This document shows positions 9,900 to 19,507 of a stretch of DNA of 64,000 nt, one piece after another. The stretch lies in NCBI RefSeq assembly GCF_030272615.1, contig NC_081411.1, positions 825,026,397 through 825,090,396 on the forward strand, written 5' to 3'. Position 1 is the first letter of the stretch, and every line of letters begins with the position of its first letter. Under the pieces are notes generated by a model. The model made no database searches. It had not been told where the DNA came from and saw only the letters and a program-made list of their open reading frames with translations. Made by a program: the position numbers and the translations under genes. Source of the stretch: Cryptomeria japonica (taxonomy: Eukaryota; Streptophyta; Pinopsida; Cupressales; Cupressaceae).

Positions 9900-12868
9900 A
9901 TGGAAGTAGGATCATCATCTATTCCTACTTTTGTTGCAAACTTGGTTGTAGTAGAGGTTAAGGACCACCACCTGGCCAATTTTCAAATAGTATCCACATG
10001 TGGCTACCCTAGAAGATTCAGTTGGAGAATTTTCCCATGTTCTGGAGGGAGTTGTCTATGTTGAAGATGTTAGGGCATATATTCACTATCACATTGAGGA
10101 CTTGGGAACTTCTAAAATTAAGGGCATGTATATGAGTGAGTTGATGGGAGAATTTGGAAAGATCAAACCGACATACAAACACATTGAAGACTTAGGGTTT
10201 ACCAATATTTTGGATATTTCAGAATTCGAAGATGAAATAATCAGATACATTTTGAACAGAGTACATGAGGAATTTATATGGTTAGACAAACATTACAAGA
10301 TCACCAAGGAAGTCATCAGGGCAATAACTGGTTTACCATCGATTGGGCAACATCTAGTTAAGAAAGTTCCAAATGATTTCATGAACAAAAAGCACCAGCG
10401 TGACATCTGACAAGAGATCTATGAGAGTGAGCACTATTACCGATACAGACATCAGATTCGATAGCATGATCATCCAGTATAAGGTAACTCAATCAAACTA
10501 ACTGAATTTTGTTTCCAGTTCATGCATTTTAGTTGCATACAAAATGATGAGAGAGGATGTGAAATTGGATCTATGCGGTTGGATGCTTGATGAATTGTTA
10601 TCAAACCTAGGAAAGATTAAGGGAGATACGAAGGGTACATTCTGGTAAGGGAACTTGATAGTTTGCTTAATGTTATATTTCATGAAAGATACACCTGGTT
10701 TTGGTAAAAGGAAATGGGCATTTAACATCCTGGTAGGGAGAAAATTGGAACAGTCAATTGTTGTTTTAGGAAGCCAAAGAGATGATAAGGGATGGGGATA
10801 TTTCAAAGCATTCCAGAAATCTATAAGGTCTAGGGTAAGGGTACCTGAGCATATTGTAGAAAAATATTCAACCAACATATGCTTCATGGTAAAGAAGGAT
10901 GAAACACTTATGAAAAAAGTTAAGCCCCAAAATATTTGGATTGAGGAAATGGGCTATGAGGTGGATGCACAGATTCCTAATGCCTATGCAAAAATGTTGA
11001 TTGATGTACCTATTGATGAGGCAAAGAAACCTTGTGGTACTACCCAACAGAAAACACATGAGGTTCAAACAGATTTCAACCAGAATAAAAGAGAGAAGTA
11101 GGAAGGAAAGGCTAGCAAATTTGTGGGGAAGGTCTCTCAAGACATTAACGCATTAATTGATGTTATCTCAGAGAAAGGCAGGAAGAGGAAGAATCCAGAA
11201 GTACACATTGAGCCTGTTATTGCAGAATCTGAATCTGATGATGACACACTATTGGCATTAAAGAGGGTTGTAAGGAAGAAAACAGAGGAAACAAAGGAAG
11301 AAGCTAAAAAGAAATTGATTAGGAAGGTTACATTCAAAATACCGGCATAGAAGCAAGCACCAAAGGTAACCACTTCAGCTGCATCCGGTACTGCAAAGAG
11401 GAAGAATAAGAATGACACTGATTCTGATGCTAGAAGACTATCAACTATGCAAAAAGATAAGCATATTAAAATTCAAGAGCTATTATCTATTTGTGTTACT
11501 ATTGCTCCAGATGAAATGAAAAAGACAATGGAGGTGGCAGATAGAAAAGTTTTTAATAGAAAACATAGAATAACTAGTCTGATGTTAGGAAAGGTAAATG
11601 AAATAATAAAAGAAACTCATATAGCATGGGTTAAGTTCCTTGGAGAAAACAAAGGATTCTTTACTTCACCGGAAACCAAGATAGACACTGTAGACATGCT
11701 GGTTGAAGGAAAAGGAAAGGGGATAATGGGTACTTCACCCTCAGTTTTGAAAAATATTAAGATAGTGGAAATCAAGACCCCGATTGACATAGATGTACAG
11801 ACAAACATTGAGATACTGGTTAACACTGAGAGTGAACAAGTTAATGTTCTACAGGATACTAATATTGAGGATAACAGTCTTCCAGATACAAACGTATAGG
11901 TTGAGGTTACAGTTCCTATAGAGGAACTGATAGTTACAGAGACTGCACCAAGTGGCGAAGCCATCGGTGCAAGTGAGGAAACTATAAAGGCTAAATATTT
12001 AGAAGAGGAGAAAGGAGAATCCAGCAAGGAACCGGTAGTTAGTCCATCATTGTTGTCAATTGACACCTCACAGGTTGAAAAGAAAAACATAATAGAGATG
12101 AGTCCTACTGAACTCATGATGATGGCAACACAAAAACTAATGAAGGATCTATAGATAAAGGGATTATTGATCAATCAATCACTATTTTACACAGACTTGT
12201 TTTGGAGTGAAAGATTGAAAATGAAGCGAGCCCATCTGGCAAGCTTAAGATAATTACTGAGCATATTTCAAAGTTTTTTCAATTCTTACAACAAATTTCA
12301 AACCAACAAGCATTGGAGAGGTTTACTTACGCTAAGAGAGCTGCATTTGATTAGGTAATTGAATCAGAGAAGAAAAAGATTGATGAGAAGCTGAAACTAA
12401 TAGGAAATTCTTTGAAGCAATGTACAAATATTTATAGGGTATGTTGTAACACTGATATACTTACAACTAATGTGGATAAGAAGATAAAATAACTTCAAGA
12501 GAAAATTGCAAATATAGATAATTCTTTTGATGGATTGATTTCATTGACTACATCCATTAATGGTCAAATTTTGATTTTGGAAAACCAAATTTATGTTCTT
12601 GAGAAGGAAAGAGAAAATTATAAGAAGCTCCAAAAGTCTAAGAGGCTTGGCGAGTCCCGAGTTCGATTCACTCAGTGTACATAAGAAAGAATGTATGGAT
12701 ATGGTAGCAAAGCCCACACTGGTAGAGGTAAATGAGAAAGAGTCATTTGCACATATATTAAATGGACTTTTATCTATTTTCGACACATTCAAAATAGGTT
12801 GGGATACCTATCTTGAGCTACTGGAGAAGGCTTATCCGGAAATTTTAAAATTTGTTAAGCTCTGGTAA
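9900..12868 (+). pseudogene. Element B ORF2: large protein of unknown function, degenerate
   Basis: Start ATG at 9900 (MEVGSSSIPTFVANL); a +1 frameshift near 9995 moves into the frame used from 10000. Conserved N-terminal part: VYVEDVRAYIHYHIEDL, then RVHEEFIWLDKHYKITKEVI, then AITGLPS; a second conserved part is LIVCLMLYFMKDTPGFGKRK (10655) to the block KPQNIWIEEMGYEVDAQIPN (about 10923-10982). A Lys/Glu/Asp-rich hydrophilic middle (11123-11350) includes basic runs, and the C-terminus (12360-12868) looks coiled coil. About ten stops or frameshifts. ORF2 of element E (19508-22961, minus) has the same blocks in the same order. I recognise no catalytic motif and no similarity to RT, integrase, protease or transposase. 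In length (~990 codons) it occupies the place of pol. A structural or nucleic-acid-binding role is only a guess. Confidence 0.7.
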
Positions 12869-13145
12869 GATATTTTAGGATATTCATCGAACAGTTTTTG
12901 AATCTTTGACAGTTCTTTTTAGAATTTTTGATGGCATTGATGTCAAAGGGGGAGTGATATAGATGTGAAAAAGAAAAAGAATAGAAAGAGTTGTATACAT
13001 TAGGGGGAGTCATGGAGTTATGGAGATGTGGAGTATTTTGCATTAATGAATATTCAGCTCAGGGAGAGCAGGCAGGATGAAACTGACAGATGAAACCTTG
13101 ACCATTTTTCACATGAGTGTTACCATCAATGTGAAAGGGGGAGAT
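12869..13145 (+). other. Element B 3' untranslated region
   Basis: Noncoding. Contains ggcattgatgtcaaaggggg at 12934-12953, gatgtgaaaaag at 12963, a second tract (ttagggggag, about 13007) and the PPT. These blocks match 34067-34255 of copia element C almost word for word. Confidence 0.75.
13134..13145 (+). promoter_or_regulatory. Polypurine tract of element B
   Basis: aaagggggagat immediately before the 3' LTR (tgttggaaat). Identical to the PPT of copia element C at 34244-34255. Confidence 0.85.
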
Positions 13146-14035
13146 TGTTGGAAATTTACACTCAATTGGTTGTTTTCACTATGTTGTCATTGATGGAAAC
13201 ATGATATTATGTTCCGGCTTCATATTTTTGTTCAGTTGTGTACCGACAGGCACTTCACAGACACTACACTAGCACCAACACCAATAGGATAGAAGGATTT
13301 CTTTGGTAACCAGCAATGCAGGTCGACATGGTTTAGTGAAAGGTTATCATTATTGGAGGCCAACATCTCTTGGATCATGTAATTTGATATTGTATATATC
13401 TTTGTAAGCCGACATAAGGCATGATAATTTGTATAGGGTATATAGGTTAGTTTGATAGATTATTTTGATATGGCAATGAGATAGGAGATTATGGATATAC
13501 GAATGTGATATGATGCGAAATATATCAGAGAGATTATGTATGTGAGGATATCTATGTAAGGGATATTCTGATAAAGGGTTTAGGGTTTCAGACTGGAATA
13601 GACAGAGCTTAAACCAGAACTGTATTTCGGCATAGAAGATGTTATCTTAGCAGTTCAACACTTCTCTAGATTGTAGTGTGGATTTTTATGTATTCAGTGA
13701 AGCTCCTTTTGTGATTGAGCAGTGTGGTCTAGGCTATAAGCCTTCCTGCAAGTGTCGGCCCCTCATATTTTGTAATATCTCTTCATATGGCCAATGGATT
13801 GATATTGTGGGTCACAAATCCCACCGTGGTTTTTCCCCTTTGAGGTTTTCCACATATAATTCAGTGTGTTATGGTTCTCATTTATGTGATTGGCTTATTG
13901 GTTACTTTACTTCTTTCAATTATGTATGTATCAGTATACCGGTTGGTGTATGCATGTTTTGATAAGGCTAAAATTGAACATTCTGGTATAACACTGATTC
14001 ACCCTCCCCCCTCTCAGTGTTATTGGATTCCAACA
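13146..14035 (+). repeat. 3' LTR of element B
   Basis: 890 bp, tgttggaaatttacactcaa to ggattccaaca. Pairs with 4813-5751; lacks about 50 bp near 13378 relative to it. TATA-like box at 13439-13446. Confidence 0.9.
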
Positions 14036-14561
14036 ATACCTTGTGTTGGTTTTATAGTTGGTGGAAACATTTTGGTGTTGGTTGTGGTAATATGATAGAA
14101 AGAGTTTTTTATGTCTCATTGATAGTTTGGTTTGGTTTTCTATTTAGTGGTTTGTAGAAGTCAATTGTAATTGCTTTCTTACAGGAAGAGTGTCTGTTAG
14201 GCTGGTCTAGAAAGTCTTTGGTGGCCTTCAGATATATTGAAGTTTATGTTGTGGTTTACATGACATAAATATACGATTCTTATAGTATTCTCAATATGAT
14301 TATCTTATGGTGTTGATGCTTCGCAAGTGAGTTACATTGATTCGAGTGTGATATATTAAGTTATGTTGTGGTTTAGTGTGTCTGATTGGTTTATCTTATT
14401 TGAATCATGTTTTTGATCCGGATATGCTTTGGATGACTAGTTGGGATTTTTTTTTAGGTCTGACCTTGGTGTTTGGAGATTTTCATTGAGTATTTTGCAT
14501 CGAAAGATATCTTTTTGGCCGACTGTTTGAAAATCTTTAATGCCTATCTACATGTTACATT
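14036..14561 (+). mobile_element. Element A 3' LTR, piece 2 of 3
   Basis: Noncoding stretch between B and C. It has no LTR ends of its own and is read as the middle of the A LTR, continuing at 36387. Confidence 0.6.
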
Positions 14562-15781
14562 TGTTGGCCATTTGGTGGAATTGATTATGTGTTGCATTGA
14601 TGTTTTGTCATTGATGTCAACACTAGTTGTTTGGATGCTTTACCGGTACCCTTTTGGTCCCGGTAGGATGAGTGGTTTCTGGTTAACTTGGATCCGACAT
14701 GATCTGGTAGGTTATGGTATAATCTGGTGATGGAATTGGCTTGTTCATGATACTTATACTCTTATTTGGTCAGTTGGTTTTGGTATAGTGATTGGATGTT
14801 ATCCTTCTTGCTTAGAAGATTGGTTTCTGGTTCTGATGAGGATTTCACTGGCAGAGATTTTGATGGATATCTTTGATGAATTGCATAAGTGGTGTTGGTG
14901 CAGCTTCTGATGGAGTTTTAGGATGTTGTTGGTGACCATGTTTGAGACTTGGCAGTTGGAGATCATTGCTGAAGCATGTGGACCTATACTTGGTCCCGGT
15001 TGATCTAGGTTATGGACCGACATTAATCTAACATGTGGATAGGACCTATTGATGTATTTTTGGGATGTCTTATGTGTTGATATTACTTGTTTGGTCTAAG
15101 GCCGACATGGTTTGTAATTATGTAATTGGTTTATTGTCTGGTGGTCGACCTGATTGTTTATGGTCGAGGGTTTGTATAAATAAGATGTAAGATCTCATTG
15201 TAGATCATCATGGTTAATGTAAGAGGTCATGGTCAAGGAATGTAAAGTGAGAATAAATTAATATCATTCAAGCAGAGGAGTTGGTCGATCATTGGAGATT
15301 GATTTTGGTTTATGTAAGAGGATTTAGTCCTCCGCTATTGATCTTAACCAGAACTATACTCAAGAATAGGAGATGCTATATTTTGCAGTTCAACACTTCT
15401 CCGGATCGTAGTCTGGATTTATATGTAGTCAGTGAGGTTCCTTTTGTGATGAGTAGTGTGCTCTAGGTTGTTGGCCTTCATGCAAGTACAGGCCTCTTCA
15501 TTGTAAATTCACATACATACTGCAGAAGTATTATCTGATTGTGGGTAGGCTTCCCATTGCGGTTTTTCTCTTTACTAGGTTTTCCATGTACAAATCTTGG
15601 TGTTGTGTGGATGGCTTTTATTTTGTGATTATTGTTTATGCTTAATTGATTAACTGTTATTCCGATATTATTGTTTGGGTTCGGGATTAAATTTTTAATT
15701 TCTAATGCTTCCATTACTCTGTGACAACTAATTCACACCCCCCCCCTCTCTATTGTCTTCCAGTTACTGAACAGTCTAACA
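14562..15781 (+). repeat. 5' LTR of element C
   Basis: 1220 bp, tgttggccatttggtggaat to acagtctaaca. Matches 34256-36386 outside the inserted solo LTR G. TATA-like box tataaata at 15175-15182, conserved at 34855-34862. Followed by attgg, the first bases of a PBS, then a CACTA-like terminus. Confidence 0.9.
15175..15182 (+). promoter_or_regulatory. TATA-like box in C 5' LTR
   Basis: tataaata within gggtttgtataaataagatg; the same 20 bases recur at 34848-34867 in the 3' LTR. Confidence 0.55.
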
Positions 15782-15786
15782 ATTGG

Positions 15787-16516
15787 CACTAGTACATTTG
15801 GGCCTAATTTCCAATGGCTAATTGTCAGATTTGCGATGACCAAACGTCAGTCTTTCGACAAACTTTACCGTCAAAAACTTATCATCGGAATTTTTGATGA
15901 TGCCATTTCTGTCGGATTTCCAACAGAATTTTTGACGACCATTTGACATGGTAGTGACGTCGGATATACAGCATCCTCATCGGACATTCCATTAGTTGTC
16001 GTCAGAATTCCGACAGCGAGAGATGATGTGGGTCAAACGGCTTTGCCGTCGGTGAATGAAAGAATTGAACAAGTTCTATTTTTAAAAATTGCATTAAACA
16101 TTTTAATTTATTTGATTCAGCATTATTTGCAAAAAATGATTATCAATGATGTTTCCTTTCTCCAAGAATTGTCTAGGATCTTTCCATCAGATAGTATGTA
16201 ACATCGAATGACTAAATTTTTTCTTTACAAATGCTTATTTAATTTAATTATTATCTGAGCGTGAATTAAAATTTATATTTGTATGGAAGCAGAACATACA
16301 AGCTTTAGAGTCATGTGCAAGAAAATTTCCTAAAAGAAAGCAAACAGGCATTATCTTGAATGACATAGAAACAAGCTCATCAGCTCCCTAAAAGAGAGCA
16401 ATTGGAGAAAAGAAGAGGAAAGTGTTAAAGGGTGATAAATAGATAGAGAGTATGCAATACAAACAAACAATGTCTGGAGTGTCTGATGTGACATCTCTAA
16501 TTTATGTCTGGAGGGA
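15787..16516 (+). mobile_element. CACTA-like transposon terminus with subterminal motifs
   Basis: Begins cactagtacatttgggcc, an En/Spm (CACTA) type end, exactly where the PBS of C (attgg|tatcagagc) should continue, so insertion in the PBS with a 3-bp tgg duplication is likely. The next ~250 bp repeat short words such as cgtcgga, atcgga, ccgtcgg, gtcagaattccgaca in both orientations, as CACTA subterminal regions do. The stretch 16060-16516 is AT-rich and leads into the methyltransferase fragment. No transposase is seen, and the opposite end (inverted, ending ctagtg) was not found in the window. Confidence 0.55.
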
Positions 16517-17108
16517 CTAATTGGTTTTGGAGTTCCTGCAAAACCTATTGGGCCACGCTTGGAGGAAATCAATGTGTTCATGCAAGGAGCACCTTTTTTC
16601 TATTATGAGAATGATACTTTTGCACCGAGGGATATTTGGAAGTCAATATACAAAAATTTCTATAGTGTGGAACCAGAGTTGGCAGACTCGAAGTAATTTT
16701 CAGCTTTCAGAAGACCAAGAGGTTATGTACACAATCTCCCAATAGAAGGGCAATTTCAAGCATTACCTCTCCCCCCGATGACTATTTAGGAAGCACTTCC
16801 TTAGACAAAGGACTATTGGCCTCCATGGGATCAAAGAAAAAAATTGAAGCATAGACTCTAGACGATGTGGTGGTGTCCTTTGTCAAGAACTATGCACTAT
16901 AATTGAAAATTCACGAGGGAAACTGCAAGATAGTGAAGAGAAATACAATCTTGAAAAGTGGGAAGAATGGACCTTGGTTTGGGTGGGGCGAAGTCAAGTG
17001 GCTCCTCTAGAGGTTGATGAGATAGAAATCATATTAGGATTTGAAAAAGATCACACTCGTGGAACTTCGTTTGCGAGTGATCGATTGCGGTGTTTGGGTA
17101 ATGCATTC
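16517..17108 (+). pseudogene. DRM-type (domains rearranged) cytosine-5 DNA methyltransferase fragment
   Basis: Frame 1 (from 16517): GVPAKPIGPRLEE, then GAPFFYYENDTFAPRDIWKS, then YSVEPELADSK, stop, FSAFRRPRGYVHNLPIEGQF, and TKDYWPPWDQRKKLK. A +1 shift leads to KWEEWTLVWVGRSQVAPLEV (from 16956), EIIILGFEKDHTRG-like sequence and RLRCLGNAF. These blocks occur in this order in plant DRM proteins, which set and maintain RNA-directed DNA methylation; FSAFRRPRGYVHNLP looks closer to DRM3 than to DRM2 as I recall those families. It covers only the region before the rearranged SAM-binding half: no UBA domains and no catalytic PC motif. Several stops and one frameshift. No obvious intron, though intron loss cannot be proven. 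Cut at 17108 by element E sequence. Confidence 0.8.
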
Positions 17109-17112
17109 AAAA

Positions 17113-17968
17113 GACCATATTTATTGCAATTGTAAGAATAACCATTGGACTTAGTGATATTCAGTTGCTTACCTTTTCTGATTTGGCACATGTTGGCAGT
17201 GTGACCGTTATTTCCATAGTAGTAGCAAATAGGCTTCTTTCTTTTGATGTTATTCCTGTTTCCAGCTTGCTTTGATGATTCTCCTCTCTCGGTGGTATGA
17301 ATTGATTTCTCGGTAGAGTCTTTTCCTTTGTAACCGAGTCCTGTATCTTTGTTGGATCTTCTTGTATTTAGTTTCTCATCCAACATCTTTGATGCTTCAT
17401 AACTCTTCTTCAGTGTTTCTTTGGATTTCTTTTCTGTTTCAAGTTCATTGGTCAACCTTGATACTTCGAGTTTCAATGCTTGATTTTCATCATTCTTCAT
17501 AATTGCTTCATGATGTGCATAACCTAGTTGATCTGTCATATTTTGTTGAATCCCAGTCAACCTTATGATTTCATCATTCTTATCAAATACTAAGACTTCA
17601 AGTTGTTGTTTCTCTCTTTCTAGATCTCTTGTTTTATCCTCAGTTGTCCTTAATGCATCTAGATTTTTAGTCATCTGTGTGCTGAAATGTTCATGTTCTC
17701 TTTTCATTGCTTTTAGTTGATCAGCCAATGCTTTGTTCTTTTCTTTCAATACCCCAATCATTTCTTCAGTCTCTTCAGATATACTGTTCTCAGATGATGT
17801 CTCAATTTGTTCCACTAACTCTTGAGAATCCTGCAAGTCATCAAATAATCTTCTTCTTACATTCAGAGATTTTTGCATTTGCCTTTGCATGTCTGCAATT
17901 ACTTGATTAGCATGATCCAACTCTTCTTGTAGATACACAATCCTTCGAGATTGTTTGTAGCCTTCCAT
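17113..17968 (-). pseudogene. Element E second ORF1 copy (truncated Gag-like)
   Basis: Starts at ATG 17968 (MEGYKQSRRIVYLQEELDHA) and is open for ~285 codons: a long coiled coil, then CYYYGNNGHTANMC (second knuckle Cys changed to Tyr) and NCNKYG, where homology with the other copy ends. At the point where copy 1 has lost a T, this copy keeps the frame (SKMLDEKLNTRRSNKD). It looks less damaged than copy 1 but lacks the distal knuckles and ORF2. Confidence 0.85.
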
Positions 17969-18018
17969 TGATAAGATCTTTCTCTTTAGGTAGTTAAACC
18001 CTTTTCCAAGATTCAAGT

Positions 18019-18030
18019 TCTAATACTAAT
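18019..18030 (-). promoter_or_regulatory. Primer binding site after the left E LTR (decayed)
   Basis: Plus strand gttctaatacta where the complete site is gctctgatacca; adjoins the LTR edge at 18031. Its presence on the far side of the 3' LTR shows that another internal region follows. Confidence 0.7.
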
Positions 18031-19179
18031 TGTTAGGCCCAATATGGAAAGCTAATGTACTGAGAGGGGAGGGGTGAATCAATACTCCAAAACATTTCTT
18101 GAATAATAAATTTACTGTTATGCATAAATAGAATAGTGCAATAACATAAAATAAAGTTAAAACAAATAGATAACAATCATACATGATTAGCTCCATAACA
18201 CATATATTTTGGTTACACAGAAACTCTTGGTTAGAGAGAAAAACTGCGGTGGGGATGGCACCCACAACTTCACTACTACAATAATAAAGAATGCTCGGTT
18301 AGAGCTACATATTAGCTATTTTTGATAGCTTACCCTATTAGGAGTAACAAGATCTGTTAGATCTACCTTGCAAAAGGATTTTACAACATTTATTCTGAAT
18401 GTTGCACCTAGTTAGAGGCTTTACAATTTATAGACTTGATTAGAGTCTTTTACCCTGTTAAAGGTTTCTCTTTCAACTTCACAATATTACAATAAAATCA
18501 TTACAAATATCTGCAACTTTACATCTGAAATGTTATAGCAGATTCTATGTGCTCAAAATAGATTACCTTGCTTATAGCATACCTCAGTAACCCATATAGT
18601 AACTCGGTAAACCCTTCTATTTACTCTGTTCTTCGACTATTCTCTGAAAACCTTCTCGGTGACCTCTATGTCTCTGTAACAGTCTTCTTACACTCATACA
18701 TACACCCTTAAATCATGTTGTATAAATAGATCTCTTAAGACGGTGATCTACTTCATTACTTCGATCTTACAAACAAGATTCCTTGAATGAATAACTATAC
18801 AAAATATTTCATTGGTTAGATTGATCTCAAAATCATACACAATCTTCTAGTGCAATTTCCAATGTGATAACGGTTAGATGTGCCTCGAGCTTCTAACACA
18901 TTTTCATATGCATGTCTAGGGTCAATGTATCCGCTAACACGTTTCACTTAGTGTATATCAACTCGGTGTGTCATCTTTGTTGCTCGGGCTATAAAAAGAT
19001 ACTCGGTAGACAGCTCGGTGTATACTGCATTCTGTGACTGCTTTCCTCTGTAACCGACTAGACTGTGCATACTGACTTCTCTGTGTATACCGACTACATG
19101 ATTTGGTAGTGTTAACCGACTAGAGAATATAGTATGACTTTAAATATAAAAACTAATGGCAATTTGATAAGTAGTAACA
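18031..19179 (-). repeat. Left LTR of element E
   Basis: 1149 bp; on the minus strand it runs from tgttactacttatc to gggcctaaca. Matches 24836-25986 throughout; about eleven differences in the first 190 bp compared by eye. Confidence 0.9.
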
Positions 19180-19191
19180 ATCTCCCCTTTT
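19180..19191 (-). promoter_or_regulatory. Polypurine tract of element E
   Basis: Minus-strand aaaaggggagat directly before the LTR start tgttac. A second tract, aaaaagggggagtgata, lies at about 19479-19495. Confidence 0.8.
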
Positions 19192-19507
19192 GACATTAGT
19201 TGAGATGTTTGACAAAAACTACTTTCAAAGTCATTACTCAAAAATCTATATACTTTGCAAAATGACTATACTTGACAGTATATACAATAGTCAATGAAAT
19301 AGTATATTCAGATATACTCCCCTTATCATTATACTGATTTTGCATGCTCAGTTTTGTGCTTGTGTGCTTTGCTTACTCTTCATACTCTGCTCGGTATACT
19401 CTCCCTGTATACAATACTCTGAATACTATATCAAAATTGTATCACCAAAACTGTATTACTCCCCAAATATATTGTATCACTCCCCCTTTTTGACAAACAT
19501 CAAAAAC
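19192..19507 (-). other. Element E 3' untranslated region
   Basis: Between the ORF2 stop and the PPT, no frame. On the minus strand it starts with gtcaaaaagggggagtgata, near-identical to gtcaaagggggagtgata at 12943-12960 of element B. Confidence 0.65.

Larger units (their letters stand above)
4813..14035 (+). mobile_element. Element B: pol-less LTR retrotransposon (Gag + unknown ORF2)
   Basis: Complete LTR-to-LTR element of 9.2 kb including a 2.6 kb solo LTR (H). Order: 5' LTR 4813-5751, PBS 5754-5765, Gag-like ORF1 5820-6940, H 7055-9636, ORF2 9900-12868, PPT 13134-13145, 3' LTR 13146-14035. No protease, RT, RNase H or integrase motif is visible in the internal region, whereas all are easily seen in A and C. 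The flanking pentamers are gtatc and atacc: three of five match and both differences are transitions, so they may be a decayed TSD. It lies inside the 3' LTR of A. Confidence 0.85.

Noticed and set aside
11617-12174. 185-codon minus-strand Ser/Thr-rich frame
   Set aside because: Antisense shadow of element B ORF2; the plus-strand reading matches ORF2 of E.
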